A stretch of 64,000 nt of DNA from positions 1-64,000 of the forward strand of contig MNCI01002855.1 in the NCBI GenBank assembly GCA_015680685.1. The letters are read 5' to 3'. Position numbers and translations under genes: made by a program. Positions 50,400-63,210 of this stretch are shown in pieces. The notes under the pieces are model-generated. The model was not told the DNA's origin. It saw only the letters and a program-made list of their open reading frames with translations, and did no database searches. How positions within the stretch are numbered: the stretch's first letter is position 1; each line of letters begins with the position of its first letter. The stretch comes from Gnetum montanum. Lineage: Eukaryota > Streptophyta > Gnetopsida > Gnetales > Gnetaceae.

Positions 50400-53300
50400 T
50401 GTACAAATTTTTCAAATTTTTCTAATTCTGGACAATGTAGTCCAGAATGTTGCAAAATTTTTTCTAACTCTGGGTTACCTCTAAGAGTGTAGTCCAGAAA
50501 CACTGTAATTTTTTTAAAATCTAGATCACCCTAGCTACACTTTGGAAGACTGGGGAGCATAGTCCTAGACTACCAAAACTTATACTCCTTGACTACGCTC
50601 CCATAGAGTGTAGTCACAAAAAAACTAACTGTTGGACAAGCCATTTCGGTAAACACTAGGCATCAACTACACCTCCAAGATGGGAGCGTAGTCCTGGCCA
50701 TTGCTAGTGAGAACCAAGGTTTGGCTGCCATCCCAATGCTCTTTCCATGCACCATGTCCTGCTACGGTGACATGCACTACTTACCACCCTTTTACCCTCA
50801 CCACGCCCTACACAACCCACATCCTCCATTGTCTCAAGGAAAAAATGCACACTGGGTGCCCACCATGGTCGTAGTCCTTGTGGCTGTGCCACCTAACATC
50901 CACCAAGACTGCGGTCCCTACAATCGTGCCACCCACATTGATAGCGCTACCCTGCACCATGCCTCAGCCCTACCTACTACTACAACTTGTAATTTTTAAC
51001 AAAAAAAATGGTATAAATCCTCTATTGCGCCATCCCCCTCCTCATCTACCTATAGTCTACATCTCATGGGTGGGGTAGGGACATTATAATCCTAGAATGG
51101 AATTCCTGTCATTAGGAGAGGCCTTTAGAACATTTGCAACATTACCACCCCTTGGCATTTTGTTGATCTTTCAAGGCTCTCGTCATCGGTGCCTCCTCTA
51201 GGTGGCACTTGTAGCATTATGGCCCCACTACTTTGCTAATTTTTTAGGCTCTTGCCATTGCTAGAGCTCTCAAACACCTACATCATCTCACCTCCCATCA
51301 TTTTGCTGATCTTTTTGGACACTTGCCACCATTTTGGCCTCTGGAACATTTGCAACATTCTCACCTCAACACCTTTATTGGCTTCACAAAAACTTGCAAT
51401 TGGCTTAGTTGCTGCAGCATTTGTAGTACCCTCGCATCCAGCAATTTACTTACATCTCATGTTGTGTGGTTGTTTTCTTGCATTCTCTGAGTTATGTTTG
51501 TAGGATGAAGCCCTAGGTCATTGTGTAGAGACACATCCCATCGTAGCAACAAGTTATCACATTGCTTTGATGTGCATGATTGGACTAGCTAAGCCACTTA
51601 AGAGTGCATATCCCTATTATCCTACTATAACCTATTTGCATTTACCCTTTTTACCTTGCATTCCCCCACCTTCCCTTGCATCATTGAGCTTGCAAACCCC
51701 TCCAATGGTAGACTTAACACAACTCATCCCATGGGGAGCCTTTGTGGGTTGGTCAAAGCCTAAGCAGATGTAACGCAACTCATCTTAGGGAGGAAACACC
51801 TATCCTATAGATGTGACCTAGTTGCCTCGAAATAAAGTCCATTAGGTAGCACACAATCCACTTAATGGAAAGCATCTTGTAGTTAGCATTGTGCAATGTG
51901 CAGAACCCAAAGTAGGTTTGCCTCATAGCCAAAAAGCAAAAAAATGCAAGAAAAAAGGAGAGAAAATGGGGCAAACTAGGTCCCTAAGCAAAATTAGCAG
52001 AGCTACAATTTTGCAATCGATCCAACCTTGAATCTGTGTTGACTCTCTCATAAGCATTCTGATGAGAGGTCATGATTTTAGGGGCAAGCCATTTTGGTGC
52101 CATGGATGCTAACCCTCTCATAAGCATTCTAATGAAAGATCACCATTTTGGCAATAAGCCACCTTGGTGCCTTAGTCCTTGTCAACCATGTTGACTCTGC
52201 ATCTTGTAGCATGGCATCCTATTTGCATTTCTCCTTCCTTGCCATCCTTAGCACATTCCCTACACCCTTTCCCTCTAGCATATTGTAATCCTTAGTGCTC
52301 TTGATCATGGTGCAGTGACATCTGATCAAATATTGATGAGCAATGTTGGTGCCAAGCCTATTGTGGTGTTTTTTCATTCTTTGTCAACGCCTCTAGGGCA
52401 ACTCCTCTAGAAGTCAACAAAGGTCAATGAAATACCACCAAATTTGGGCCATCACATCTCAACTACAAGTTTGTTTAAGTGTCAACACAAGGAAAATTTT
52501 TTCTAAGTGTTGGGCCTACATTCTCCACTACTGGGACTATGCTCTAGAGCATAGTCAATGTAGTCTGCAACATAAGTATAGATTTGCAGGATTTTTCTAA
52601 GTGTCAACCATAGCTGCAAACTTTTTTAAGTGTCAAACTACACTCTCATTGCTAGGATTATGCTCTAGAGCATAGTCAACATAATTAGCACACAAATGGC
52701 AAGTTTTGCAAATTTTCCTAAGTGTCAAGCTTGCTTAGCATAGAAGAAATAGTTTGGAAAAATTTCTAACTATTGCAACTATGCTCCTTACTACACTTTA
52801 GAGCATAGTTAACACTAAAGCTCAAGTTTTGCAAAATTTGTTTAGCTCAAGTTTTGCAAAATTTGTCTAACTGTTGGGACTATGCTCTAAAGCGTAGTTT
52901 GCCAGAACTACCTCTAGAAGCCTCTAGAATGCAACATTGACCTTTACCTCAGCTTCAACACTCCTTTGGTAAGCAAGATCAGCAACTTGCATTTCTTTTG
53001 CATCCCCCATTTGTTCCAAAATTGTACCTACGCTTGACAGCACTCAAGAGAGTGAACAACATAGTCTTGGAGCATAGTCTCCAAGATTGCATTTCTTTTG
53101 CATTTTGTTAAGTAAATCGTAATTTTTTTGGCACTCAAACATGTAGTTTGGGTAGTGTGGTTACAATTTGGTATTCTCACGAAGTCTAGTGAAGCACACT
53201 AGTAGAACAACATTTGCTTTTGTGGAGAGCATAGTTGGGTGTAGCGTAGTCTCAACTACCCCTCTACCATGTGGTGCTTGATCCATGATTCACGACAACC

Positions 53301-53790
53301 CTAACCCTATAAATACCCCAGTGCTCTACATTTTAAGGGTTGGCAATTTTTTTGCATTTGGTTGGAAAATGTAAGCATCTATTGGCATTTTGGCATTTCA
53401 TTGTGTAAGAGCAAGTTTGAGGTAGAGCATTGACTAGCACCTTTGCATACTACCTAGGACACTGTAGACCACTGCAGCCCATGAGACACTACAGTAGCCA
53501 ACCTAGCAGGTATAGAAACCATGGAAGACATCAAATTTTGCAGCTTTGAGACTCTGAGATTGTGACTACGCTACCTAGTATGCCTATTTGCACATTACAT
53601 ACCTCCTCACCCTTCTTGCAGTTAACTATGCTCTCCCCATTTGGAGTGGTGCCACTCTCTCTCTCACTCTCTCCTTGAATAATTTTTTAGCATTTTATTT
53701 ACATTATGGCATTTTATTTGCATTTTTTGCTATTTTTGCACATAATCACCTGTTGACATCTTTGTTTTTGGGGGAAACCCTTGACTACGC
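50400..53790. repeat. Long zone of GAGC(G/A)TAGTC words, LTR/UTR-like
   Basis: The word GAGC(A/G)TAGTC or its complement GACTA(C/T)GCTC occurs repeatedly on both strands (for example about 50551, 50612, 50688, 52547, 52573-52680, 53075, 53230, 53567, 53782), with 'tttctaagtgt' and 'gcaaaattt' phrases between. The middle (51000-52450) has short open frames without recognisable content. Tandem units of about 115-125 bases are clearest at 52490-52910. Probably the long terminal or untranslated part of a large element; no partner copy is in the window. Confidence 0.6.
52535..52899. repeat. Four spaced palindromes of ACTATGCTCTAGAGCATAGT type
   Basis: Perfect palindrome at 52535-52556; one mismatch at 52656-52677; split arms at 52778-52810 with a 13-base loop; decayed copy at 52878-52899. 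Spacings are about 121, 122 and 100. Confidence 0.85.
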
Positions 53791-55150
53791 TCACTCCTGT
53801 TGACATCATTGACATTGCAAACATTATGCAAACACTCAACAATGTTTCAGCATTGCATCCCATAAGTCCTAGTTCGATTGATAAGATCATTCTAGGCACC
53901 CTATCTCTACCTCCAGTAGGCCCTCACATGGACACGGGGTTAAAGCTATGCACCATGAACCTCTCGGTGCACTATTCCAACCTCCAACGTTTTCGATCGC
54001 TGCATCATTGATGCATCATAGTGGGGTTCAATCCATACTACCTCTAGGATGCCTCATCACCAACTGATCCACATCTTCATGCTAACACCACCCACCAACG
54101 ATTATCACAAGTGTCATCGTGAAGACATGTAAAAAGCCCAAGTAGCTTAAACCAACACATGTCACAAGCACAACACATCCAAAACCAACATAATGTGACC
54201 ACATATATTCACACCTAATAGTTACATTCATTCCATGAAGACAATACCATGATTCAATAAAACAAAATTTTGCCCCACAACCATATTTCTTGAACTACAT
54301 GTAATACCATAAAATGACCTCTATACTAGCCTCTAAAATGGTATATGCCTAAAAATAAAACTAATTCCATGATTAGAAATTACTTTCTAAGATGATCCCA
54401 ATGACACTAATTTCACCTAAATCAGACTCTTGGAAGCAAAGTTATGCACACTTAAAGTTTGATTAATAAAATAATAATTAATAATATTTAATTACCACCA
54501 GTACATATTGAAACTCCCAGAAATTCTAGCACCACAATAGGCTCCTAAAATATAATATTCTAATCATACCAATCTTGTTAACTTCACATCATATTCCACA
54601 AGTCCACATCATAAACAATTCGTAACAAAAATCGTATAATTTTGGAAAATATGAAAAATAGCATGTCCAAGCTCAATCTTTTAACTATTTTCCCCACATG
54701 CCCACATTGCATGATCATCTACACTAATCTAGCATAAAAATTCAGGGAAAAGGTAAACACAACCCACCAATTAAAATTGTTATGATAGAAAGTCTGAACA
54801 ACCAGAAAATCCTTAAAAATTTGGTAGCACATTATTTCACTCCAAATAAGTTCCACACCTACATAGACATAACCGCAACAATTCCAAATCTAGGTTCAAA
54901 GTAAGAAAAAATCATCCACAAAACTTAAAATTCCAAAAAAAAGGATGAAAACAGGAGAAAAGTAAAGAAAATGGAAGAGAATAAATGTAACCTTCATTTG
55001 TGTTTCAAGAAAATAGAAAAGAAACAAGAAAAACCCGATTTTTTATGAGTAGGCCATTGTGGCAAGGTTGTGGAAAATAAAACAACCATATAAACTATGC
55101 TTTTTGTTTTAAAACATATACAAGTTGAAGATCATTGAACTTAGAAGGGG
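53791..55150. other. No gene recognised
   Basis: A short open stretch at 53781-54011 on the + strand (IDIANIMQTLNN, IIDKIILGTLSLP-like) could be retroelement-derived, but nothing identifies it. The rest is A-rich. Confidence 0.4.
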
Positions 55151-55154
55151 AGGG

Positions 55155-56340
55155 ATGAATAAGTTCCCCAAATCAAACCTTTATGAAACAAAGCGCACAC
55201 ACAAATTTATGTGGCTCCCCAACTTGGTTACTCTATACTTAGAGGGTAGATTGCAAACATACCTCTGGACTTTGTTGCTCTCAAAATGTGGTTAAAGGAT
55301 CCACACCCTGTACAATCTTCAAGCCCTGCTTCGGAGTGTTGTATTGTAGTACCAATCACTTAACTATGCAAGGTCTCATTAGGCTTGGGAATGTGGTTTT
55401 AAGGCTTCCAAAACCTTTACAACCTTGCACTCCACACTTGAGTGTTGTACCATGGCACCAACAACTCAATCTTGTAGGATCTTGACAAGCTCAAGCACAT
55501 CAACCCTGTAGGGCAACAAGAACAAGAATTACAATGGAGAATTGCAACTTAGCTTGTTGATCCTTGTATAGTTAGGTACATCACACTTTACAATGCCAAA
55601 ATGATAAAATAATGAGAAGCAATAGATAATTTAATGATTACAAATAATTATACAATGAATACAACAAGGCTTGTACATTTTCCAATGCACATCAAATCTT
55701 TTGAAAGTTGTCATGTTTCTAAATCCATCTTGAAACTCGTGCAATGGCTAGCTAACATTAATAAAAATAATGGAAGACATCTTTTTCATGCCTGAGACGT
55801 CTCTGAATTTGCCTTCAATACTGGGAAGACGTCTTTATTTCCTGAAAGACCTCTTTTTGAGGTCTCCATTCTAGAAAACATCTTTCTAAACTTGGTCTGC
55901 ATTATGTAAAGAAGTCTTTGCCTCGTGAAAGATGTCTTTGTTTGAGAAAGAAATCTTGTTATTTCTAAAGACATATTTTTCTAAGTTCACTTCAATTCTG
56001 CCAAGATGTCTGCTGCTTCTCAGAGACGTCTTTCTTCATCTTCTTTTATCTTTTGAATGCATTGTTTCTTATCCAGAATCTTGATCTTTCATATGCTTTG
56101 ATGATGATAACTTTGCTTGTACATCATCTAGTCCTTGTCCACGTTCTTTGAATATTTGCTTTAAGATCATATGGGTGACCTCCTCCTTTGAGCTTTAAGA
56201 TAGTTTGTTCGTTGTCCTCTTTAACTCATCTTGATTTCCTATGTACGTAGTCCTACAAACACAAAAACCACACAACCATGCAAACAACCTTTTCCATTTT
56301 ACTTAACACTTTGGACATACCAAAACACACCAAAAGGTCC
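55155..56340 (-). mobile_element. LTR-like repeat (copy 2), inverted relative to 41360-42470
   Basis: Matches the insertion in the chromovirus gag over nearly its whole length in inverted orientation, including 'ctccccaacttggttactct', 'gcacatcaaccctgtagggc' and 'accaaaaggtccacac'. At 55770-56035 it has about ten GACGTCTT/AGATGTCT words. No coding region. Two copies in unrelated contexts support a mobile family; solo LTRs would fit. Confidence 0.65.
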
Positions 56341-57150
56341 ACACAAGCCACTTCCTTTTTTTTCCTACACGTCATGCGGAAAATTTGATTTTTAAATTTT
56401 ACCTTTTAAAATTTTATTTTTTTCATAAGTTTATTTCTTTTATTTCTTAGAACTAATACCTGGAACTTCCAACATGCATAACAACCACATTGAAACTCCA
56501 AATTAAAATCTATTTGAACCTATGAGATCCTTATCAAATGCTCTACACCTTCACATGCCAAAATCACACCCAAGCATCATATAACATAGTGCTACAGTGT
56601 AAATGCATAAATACCAAAATTTCATATAAAGCATAATTGCATACTACATAGGTACTCTTGTACCCCAATCCAACAACTCAACCAGCAACATCACTTGTCT
56701 AACACTTCCCAAAGGGCTAGTGTACATAATCACGTTAGTTAAGCATGTAAATACATCATAATCATAACATATAAAGTGCAATTCCAATAAGCTAAGTCAT
56801 CCTCAATAACCCACCGAGACACACACATGATATGAATAAATCACAATTATACCATCATACCTAATGTATTTAAATGGGATGTCATAAAAAATGACTAGTT
56901 GAGGGTCTAAATAGATCCAATCCTTTATCACATCACATTCATAATATCAATATTAGTGTTGTGCATGCTTCCTTGCCTGGATCTATCTCCCTTAACATAG
57001 ACCAATCTAACCTTAGCTTCCTAGTTAGCCCTATTCCCCTACCCTATAACCTCTTTCCTCCCATCAATACTAGTAACTCTTGTTCATTCTTTTAGTCTCC
57101 AACTCGTTTCTTAGGTCATCATATTCTATTCCTGAACTCCAACCTACTAT
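56341..57150. other. A/C-rich intergenic sequence, no gene seen
   Basis: No coding signal, no match to other parts of the window that I could find. Confidence 0.5.
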
Positions 57151-57450
57151 TCCATCATTCTCTTCCATTTTAATTCCTAATACTATTACTATTTCCTTGT
57201 TTAGTACTTTTTAGTAGAATTACATGCAACCTAATCCTTGGTATCCTCCTAATCCCATTTCACTTGTGAAACACCTCAAGGAAAATTTCCAAATTTTGCA
57301 TTCCATCATTCTCTTCCATTTTAATTCCTACTATTGTCACTACTTCCTTGTTTAGTACTTTTTAGTTGAATTACATGCAACCTACTCCTTTGTATCCTCC
57401 TAATCCCATTTCACTTTGTGAAACACCTTAAGGAAAATTTGCAAATTTTT
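57151..57450 (+). repeat. ~151-bp tandem duplication
   Basis: Both units start 'tccatcattctcttccattt' (57151 and 57302) and share 'cttgtttagtactttttagt' and 'gtgaaacacct(c/t)aaggaaa'. Confidence 0.92.
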
Positions 57451-57599
57451 CATGGTAAGCCTTAATAGCCAAATTTGCAATGTAATTGATGGGAATTAAA
57501 AGACAAAAATAATTGCCTATTTTCCTATCAAAAATCTCGTTTGATAGCCTTGTTTTAGCTAGAGTTCTAGCAATATTTAATGTGTAAAATGAAATTTGT

Positions 57600-57850
57600 A
57601 GCATACAAGCTGTAAATATCATTTAAGCTAGCTTATCATCTATAAATGTCATTTAAGAAAGCTTATAAATTGTCAACGCCATTTAATCTAGCTTATAAGC
57701 TGTAAATGTCATTTAAGCTAACTTAAAAGCTATGAATGTCATTTAAACAAGCTTATAAGTTGTAAATGTTATTTAAGCTAGCTTATAAGCTGTAATTGTC
57801 ACTTAAGCTAGCTTATAAGTTGTAAATGTTATTTAAGCTAGCTTATGAGC
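57600..57850 (+). repeat. ~33-bp minisatellite, about eight copies
   Basis: Unit 'gcttataagctgtaaatgtc' followed by 'atttaagcta'. The unit is rich in self-complementary words (AAGCTAGCTT, TTATAA), so each can form a hairpin. Confidence 0.92.
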
Positions 57851-58544
57851 TTGAATTTTGGGTAGTAAAAATGTTAAATATGCTAGCATTTTCACCCTAA
57901 AAGCAAAATACACTGGCTTATAAGCTATCTATTTGCATTACACACAACTTAAACGCTTACATGAGCATATGAAATTGTAACCGATGCAGATCGCAACCTA
58001 TTTAAGCCATATTTGCAATCGATTTTAGGGCTTTTTGATAGATCAATTTTCTAAATAGATATAGTAGAGTAGAGTTGCAGATTATGCAGCCTTAACACCA
58101 CTTTTAGTGTAGATTTTTTTGCAATTTAATAGTAGCAGCATTTGTCCCATGGATGGATTGGGAGACCAGTTTAGATTAAGCACGACACACAGCCTACCAT
58201 ATGCACTATATTCCGAAAATACTTTGAATTGTCTGACCTCTGTAGTAACACTTTTTTTCTCACAATCAATACAAAGTTTTGTAGCTCTTGTTTTGCCAAC
58301 ATTAATGCTTATGTACTCTATTTTTACGATCTACTTTTGAAATCATGCATGTTACATGTTTTCATTTTCCTTGTTTTTGTTAAATACACTCATTACAAAT
58401 TTTTAAGTCTCCAAGTGATCTATCGGACCATTTGGGGCACTTAAAATCATTTTTTGAGACTTGTAGGATTCAAGATTAAATTGTTTCACATTGAAATTTT
58501 TGGTTTTCCAGCACTGAATTTTCCAAGCCTTACAACTTGGCTTA
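57851..58544. other. Flank of solo LTR, no gene seen
   Basis: AT-rich sequence without recognisable coding content. Confidence 0.5.
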
Positions 58545-58549
58545 CCCAT

Positions 58550-59325
58550 TGATGAGTGACGAGGTACCCCTACACTCAACCATACAAATACGAGCGTTTC
58601 ACGTGCGATCCAGTCGAACTCCAAGGACTAAGTGCTTATGCACCTTAATGGAACACTTAAGGTTAATCAATCGCTGTCTTCCCAAACTTGTATTGTCACG
58701 GTTGTATGGTTAAGTAAGCTTGAGGTATATGATTTTTTATATCTTTTATCTTTTTAATGTCTTATGCTAATAGGGAAAGGTGAAGAGAACTAAGTGACTA
58801 ACTTTCATTAACTATTCACTAACTAAGTTCTAATTGTCCTAGCACTAGTATCCGTTCCCACTTGCCGCACACACCCTGAACCAGTGCAACGCTGCTGAGA
58901 TTACCAAATGCTACTCGCTACTGGGTTACCAAGCGTTACACATGTGCTCGAAGCGGTCGTACTGAATGCACTTAACTAGGAGAATCAAGGGTTGAGAGAG
59001 ATTTAATTATCTAGGAAATTAATTAAACATTTAACAATAATTAAATCCTATTTACCTTAGTCCACATGCTGCAAGGTTTATCAGAAAGTTTGTCTTTATT
59101 ACTGTACACAAATGTGTGCTCAGGTACAATTTGCTCGAATAAAGATCCATTCACTTTAAGAGTCCTACTATGGGCACATGGAAATTATTCTAACTTTGGA
59201 AAGGTAAAACTGTAAGAGTTTGGCTTAGGGTCTAAATCTAAGTGTCTAAAACAGGGAAGGCCGCCTCTTATTTATAGACATTATGGCGGGCTGCGATATC
59301 ACTTATGTGATATCGCGGCTCATCA
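58550..59325 (-). mobile_element. Solo LTR, family 1, with target duplication
   Basis: TGATGAG start (58550) and CTCATCA end (59325), flanked by perfect 5-bp duplications CCCAT at 58545-58549 and 59326-59330. It is a family 1 LTR, with 'gaggtacccctacactcaac' at the left and 'cctcttatttatagac' near the right. The 5' palindrome reads GCGATATCAC, TTAT, GTGATATCGC: CpG sites in both arms have changed symmetrically. No internal domain. Confidence 0.92.
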
Positions 59326-59439
59326 CCCATCTTAGCAACATATAGACCTACCACATATATGTGTCCTACTTTAACTCTTCCACCTGCAATTGTCACCTAG
59401 CCTAAGATATATCTTCCCAAAATTGACCCATAATACTTG

Positions 59440-60700
59440 GCATTACTTAGTGATGTTATGACTTATCTTCAAGGTGGTATTCTTAATAATCATATTATTT
59501 CATCTATTTTGATGCCTATTCTACCTAAGGAAGTTTCATTACAAACATTCAATAAGTAAAATGGAGAAACAAGTGACCCCATGAATCATGTGGTTATCTT
59601 CAGGAATGAATGTATATTACTTGCTTGATACCCTCACATTATGCTCAAGTGCTTCTCCAATTCACTATCTAAAAGGGCACTTGAATGATATGGATCTTTG
59701 TCGGATGACTCCATCACTTTCTTATAATAACTATCAATTATCTTTATTAAGCACTTTAAGTTCAATGTACCTCAAAGTAACCATGTTATGACCTTTGTGA
59801 TAATTAAGTAAGCTCTAAATGATCCTATTAAAGAATTCATATCTCGATGAATAGTAGCTTCTACCAAACTACCTTATCACTTAGAGGAATGCCACCTTCA
59901 AGATATATTTGAAGTTACAGTTATTGATTACATCCACAAGAGGATGACCTATCCTAAGCCATTCTCTGAATGATGCTTTCTTAACTACTAGGGACATTGA
60001 AAAAGCTAAAATTCAGTGTGTTGACCAAGAATTCCTAGAAATCTAGAATAAAGTCAACAAAGTTACTAAATAGGAGAAAGGACAGTCAACTTTATAAAGT
60101 GTCTCTTCTATTTCAAAATGAGAAAGTAGAACAATGAGGTGTTAGCCTAGTGGTATGGGTCTTGACTTGGTAACCCCAAGTCACATGTTTGATTCTACTA
60201 GGTGGCATTGAGTTATAAACTTCTAGAAATCTTAGTGTGTAGTTATGTTTTAGTTATTTCGGGTTCTAACACCCCCTCCCTCCAAAATGAAAAAGTAGTG
60301 CTTCTTTGCCTTATGCGTCTTCTTTAATTCAACAACATAGGCACCAAAAGAACAAAGACCAATATATTAAAATACCCATGAGGTATTCTATACTCCTCAA
60401 TAATATTCTTAGAGATGACCAATTAAGGAGGTAGCAAGTGTTTGATCAAATGAGGATGTAATATCATCATATCCAATTAATAGTTCTCAAAGGCAAGAGA
60501 TGATCTTAAGGTTCCAAAATGGTATGATTATAAAAAATATAGTTACTACCATGAGACTACTGGGCATAACATAGATAACTATAGGAATCTAAAGGATGAT
60601 ATTCATAACCTTATAGACAAAGAAAAAATAGTAATTGAAAGTGAACCATTGATAATGCATCCAAATAACTAGTAGTTAGATGTTTTTCAAGATTTTTTAG
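59440..60700 (+). pseudogene. Ty3/Gypsy gag remnant split by a SINE
   Basis: With stops and frameshifts the sequence gives a retrotransposon gag pattern at 59490-59930 (PKEVSLQTFN, SNSLSKRALE-like, KEFIS), and after the SINE a C-terminal part at 60510-60660 (KVPKWYDYKKYSYYHETTGH and LKDDIHNLIDKEK) that matches the gag region with a Tyr/His knuckle-like motif. Both parts lie in one orientation on the two sides of 60131-60285. No LTR adjoining it is clearly its own; the solo LTR at 58550 has its own target duplication. Confidence 0.6.
60131..60285 (+). mobile_element. tRNA-like SINE, copy 2
   Basis: Starts GAGGTGTTAGCCTAGTGGTA, a good A-box match, has 'tgtttgattct' as B box and ends 'gggttctaacaccccctccc'. 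Same family as 20342-20498 (inverted). Inserted in a gag remnant. Confidence 0.75.
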
Positions 60701-62242
60701 GAACTATAAATGTTATCTCTACTTTTCATTTAGAAAGAAATGCTCATCATTGTCAGCCAAAAGAGTCATATGTCCTTTAATAATTCGACTACAAAGACTA
60801 AAAACAATGAGTCATATGTGATTCATTGGTTTGATTACACAACCCCCACACCATATATAATTTATTGTTTTAATTGCAAAATTTTGAATCTTCTTTATTT
60901 TGATTTTCTCCAAGCAATCCTCTGTTATTCTGATTTCATCTTGCCTTGATTGCCTAATAGATTTCACTTCAGGCTCTTCTCTATAGGGCCTAGTTGCATG
61001 GATAGCCTTCACTTTGTGTTTTGGTTGTCCACATCCCTAATTCACATTTACCTCTGGGTTGCTTCTCTCTTTTTTTGGGATGGGTCACTCACCTCTAGGA
61101 CTCTCTTAGGTACCATCTACAATCACATGAATGATTTATTATTGTATTATAATCATTATTCCTAAGTGTTTTAACCCTTGATCATCCTTGGTATTGACTT
61201 GATTTTGAAAAATTTTAACACTAACGCTCCTAAGTGATTGCACTGTAACATTCTAGAGGTCCTAAGGGAATTAGTCGATCTTAATTTTCATTTATTTTAA
61301 TCATTTATTAGCATTAACTACCTTAGAAATTTGAGATCTCTATATTTTAAAGGTCTCAAATCATAGATGTACTGCTTCCATGACGTAGAGCTAAACTTTG
61401 AAAGCTTACAAGTTTTCAAATGGGTTAATTTGGGGTCTAGTTTGGAAGATATCATAAGTTAAAGGTTTAAGCTTTCTAAAATAGCAAAAAATCCATTGTT
61501 GAAATGAAAAACATATATAAAAAATTCAGCTAAGTATTGATGTGTATATATATTTTTTGTGGCTTGCATCAACATTGATGTGTGAACAAAGCTTTGTCAA
61601 AGAATCTCACTACATGCATGTAGCAATGTCAATGAGGCTATTGTTGCATATTTTTTGTGAAACTAGCTTAAGTTTTTTGGAATTTTCGAGTAATTTTAAT
61701 TTTAATTGAATGCTAGAAGAAGGATCTTTGGCCATGAAGAACATGTGAATGGTTAAGATGTGATTGGATATGAATTTGATAGATGTTTGAAACTCGGAAT
61801 ATGAAGAATTAGGGTTTGTTTAATGTTATGGCTCAAAGATGAAGAGAAGATGAAAAAATGATGATGCATGATAATGAAATGAATAGCGCTTTAATGTTTA
61901 TGGGCTTATGGAGGTAGTTCATAGGCTATATCTCTAATAGTTATATAAGTAAGTATTCCCCAAAGTTGGCTCTTACTTGAAATGCCCTTGTATAACCATC
62001 TTGCAAAATGTTTGTAGGGAATCAGAAAATTGAAAGTCAATCATCTCTATCTTCCAACACCCACACAACCATTGTTGTTGGGTCCTTGCACTATACTAAC
62101 AAAACATTTAGGCCCATAATTGCATGTAGTAATGAGGTGAAAATGGAATGAGAAGGGATTGCAAATATTGAGACATAAGCTACCTTACTTTTTTTTTGCA
62201 ATAGGTTCTTATGTCAATTATGTTTAGAGTGACCATCATAAC
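60701..62242. other. Decayed sequence, no gene recognised
   Basis: Short open frames without recognisable content; T-rich and A-rich runs. Probably further retroelement debris. Confidence 0.4.
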
Positions 62243-63074
62243 TGATGAGTCGTCATTTGGGGTGACCACGATATCGCGTACGCGATATCGCAGCCCATGT
62301 CGCGATATTGGATACGCGATATTGCAGCCCGCCACTAGTTCTATAAATAGGATGTCGCTCCCCTTTGTTTAGGAGTTAGTTCTTAGTTCCCTACCCAAAC
62401 TCTTGCAGTTTTTCCTTCTTAGAGTTACAATTATTTCTCAATGTATGCCCGCAGTGTGGTGAATGTAATTGTACGGCATCCTTTATTCAAGTGTGACGTA
62501 CTTGGACATGCACATGACCGGAAATAAAGATCGATATTACTTCATCATTGCAGCATTCACTAAGCTTAATCATTTAATTAATTTTTATTTACTGTTTTCG
62601 TAGTTAATACCTCTCACCCTTAAACTCCTATTAAATGTGGAATGAGTACGACTTGATTATGAGCATTTAAGTGTGACTACTTGGTAACCTAGTAGCGTAC
62701 CTAGAATTTGCGCTTGGTAATCCCAGTGGTAGTCATGCACGAAATCCAAGATGTGTACAGATAATCAAGGAATGGATACTCATCGCATTTAGGCTAGATT
62801 AGATTCTCTCTTATCATTTCCTCCTAGCTTAGTTAATCTTATTTTCCATTGCCTTCAGGAGTAGCATTAGAGTAGAAACCACATCATACGCCTCACTTTG
62901 GACTAAACCATACGTGACAAAGATAATACTAGTCTAGGTGGGAAGACAGCGGACTGCGACCTAAGGCTAACTATCTAGGTGCCACAACTAGTCCGTTTGC
63001 GGAGTTCGACCAGATCGCGAGTGCAAACGCTCGTATTCGTATGGTTGAGTGTAGGGGTATCTCGCCACTCATCA
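62243..63074 (+). mobile_element. 5' LTR of the least decayed family 1 element
   Basis: Perfect seven-base inverted ends TGATGAG...CTCATCA, 832 bp. Near its 5' end is the palindrome GATATCGCGTACGCGATATC with CG on both sides (62269-62290) and a second, imperfect one at 62299-62326. TATAAATAGG at 62342-62351 is the likely promoter, with transcription starting about 30 bases on. It is followed after one base by the primer site and then gag, so it is a true 5' LTR. The 3' LTR lies outside the window. Confidence 0.93.
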
Positions 63075-63075
63075 T

Positions 63076-63093
63076 TGGCGCCGTTGCCAGGGA
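63076..63093 (+). other. Primer binding site, Asp-tRNA type
   Basis: TGGCGCCGTTGCCAGGGA matches the complement of the 3' end of plant Asp tRNA (GTC) with one mismatch. Use of this tRNA is typical of Athila/Tat-branch Ty3/Gypsy elements, which ties LTR family 1 to that branch. Confidence 0.85.
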
Positions 63094-63210
63094 TGGTGCT
63101 AGTTATCTAGATTAGTTATATCATACAAGGTCACTGTATAGGACTTAACGATATATCTCTTAGGAAGAAGAAACAATTATAAAAAGTCACACATAAATTC
63201 ACACACAACA

